A DNA stretch of 64,000 nucleotides from Acetobacterium bakii. GTDB lineage: Bacteria > Bacillota > Clostridia > Eubacteriales > Eubacteriaceae. Under the pieces are notes generated by a model. It made no database searches. It saw nothing but the letters and a program-made list of their open reading frames with translations, and was not told the origin of the DNA. Each line of letters begins with the position of its first letter. Within the stretch, counting starts at the first letter, position 1. The stretch spans positions 68,632 through 132,631 of the forward strand of contig NZ_LGYO01000008.1 of NCBI RefSeq assembly GCF_001263355.1, given 5' to 3'. This document shows, piece by piece, positions 63,493 through 64,000 of the stretch. Made by a program: the position numbers and the translations under genes.

Positions 63493-64000
63493 ATGAAAAA
63501 GCAGAATATAATTTCAGGAATCGTTGCAGGAACGTTGGTTTTTTCTTTGGCGATGGTACCAGTAAGCGCCACAACTCTCTCTGAGCAATTAGCACAAAGC
63601 AATGCCCGCCAGACAGAGGCTAAGTATCAGGTTGACATGACCCAGAATACCATCAATGGAATTGAAACAGAAATTACCAAAGTTAACGATGAGGTTAACA
63701 GAATCAGTGGAGTCATTGATTCGATTAATGTAGAGGTTTCAGCTTTAGAAGCAAAGATTGCAAAAACCCAGGAAGAATTGGGTATAGCAGAGGCAAAACG
63801 ACTTGAGCAGGAAGGGGCAATGAGTGATCGTGTCCGGACCATGTATATGTATGGCAACGGCAGCATCATGGAATTCTTATTCTCATCCACTGATTTCTCA
63901 GACTTTGCTACAAAGCTTGATATGTCCCGATACATTATTGAAGCAGACAAGGATTCCTTGAAAGCTTTGGAAGAAACAAAAAAAGTTATTGATGAGAAAA
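63493..64000 (+). CDS. PcsB/CwlO-like secreted coiled-coil protein, 3' truncated by the window
   Basis: 169 residues visible, open to the right edge. A signal peptide (about 1-26, ending VPVSA) is followed by a coiled coil (heptad-rich, residues about 30-115, e.g. TQNTINGIETEITKVNDEV). Next comes the segment RVRTMYMYGNGSIMEFLFSSTDFSDFATKLDMS, which is typical of the N-terminal domain of PcsB/CwlO peptidoglycan hydrolases. The catalytic domain (CHAP, NlpC/P60 or LytM) would lie beyond the window, so the enzyme type is open. Confidence 0.82.
   Translation, partial: MKKQNIISGIVAGTLVFSLAMVPVSATTLSEQLAQSNARQTEAKYQVDMTQNTINGIETEITKVNDEVNRISGVIDSINVEVSALEAKIAKTQEELGIAEAKRLEQEGAMSDRVRTMYMYGNGSIMEFLFSSTDFSDFATKLDMSRYIIEADKDSLKALEETKKVIDEK

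Overview
The window reads as chromosomal DNA of an anaerobic, low-GC, Gram-positive acetogen of the Eubacteriaceae; the gene content most resembles Acetobacterium. The taxonomic call is an inference. It rests on two MttB-superfamily methyltransferases with a corrinoid protein and a betaine-type transporter, a high-molecular-weight rubredoxin/flavin reductase, archaeal-type homocysteine synthesis genes, a stand-alone methionine synthase activation protein, sortase and SAM-I riboswitches. No rRNA, tRNA, CRISPR array, insertion sequence or prophage was seen.

Layout. 1-4.6 kb: a homocysteine/methionine block (DUF39 sulfurtransferase, NIL-ferredoxin, UPF0280 protein), then a SAM-I riboswitch and metH. 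4.6-8.4 kb: adenine deaminase, a double-rubredoxin flavin reductase and a DUF1611 protein. 8.8-19.8 kb: eleven co-oriented carbohydrate genes (transaldolase-like protein, class II aldolase, PHP and HAD phosphatases, four tandem DeoC-like aldolases, two FGGY kinases, GntR regulator). It has no transporter or isomerase and its substrate is unknown. 19.9-35.3 kb: a methionine-synthase-activation-like protein, a sigma-54 activator, and what looks like its regulon. The regulon has three -24/-12 promoters. They drive (i) an Asp/Glu-racemase-like protein plus two MttB-family methyltransferases, (ii) a BCCT transporter, and (iii) an opine-dehydrogenase-like protein, a PanB-like hydroxymethyltransferase and a corrinoid protein, followed by an EamA transporter, a UroD-type methyltransferase fused to a thioredoxin-like domain, and a CobW-like GTPase. 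This is the strongest candidate for an undescribed catabolic system: O- or N-methyl/hydroxymethyl one-carbon units could be fed to tetrahydrofolate and the Wood-Ljungdahl pathway.

35.4-39.2 kb: an envelope O-acylation cluster (SGNH hydrolase, DUF4358 lipoprotein, MBOAT, DHHW protein). 39.4-44.8 kb: anaerobic glycerol catabolism (glpK, glpP, glpA-like, FAD oxidoreductase, DUF1667), with two leader terminators that fit GlpP antitermination. 45.3-49 kb: a capsule-type Wzz/tyrosine kinase pair, then a small surface protein, its probable sortase and a membrane protein. 49.2-55.5 kb: dnaE, pfkA, pyk. 55.6-60 kb: a two-component system with a lipoprotein, and a TtcA-like protein. 60.1-64 kb: a small export protein, Xaa-Pro peptidase, a second SAM-I riboswitch with metK, and the 5' part of a PcsB-like cell wall gene cut by the window edge.

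Coordinates of start codons were moved from the longest open frame wherever a ribosome binding site clearly favours an internal ATG. All functional calls come from reading motifs; no database search was run.
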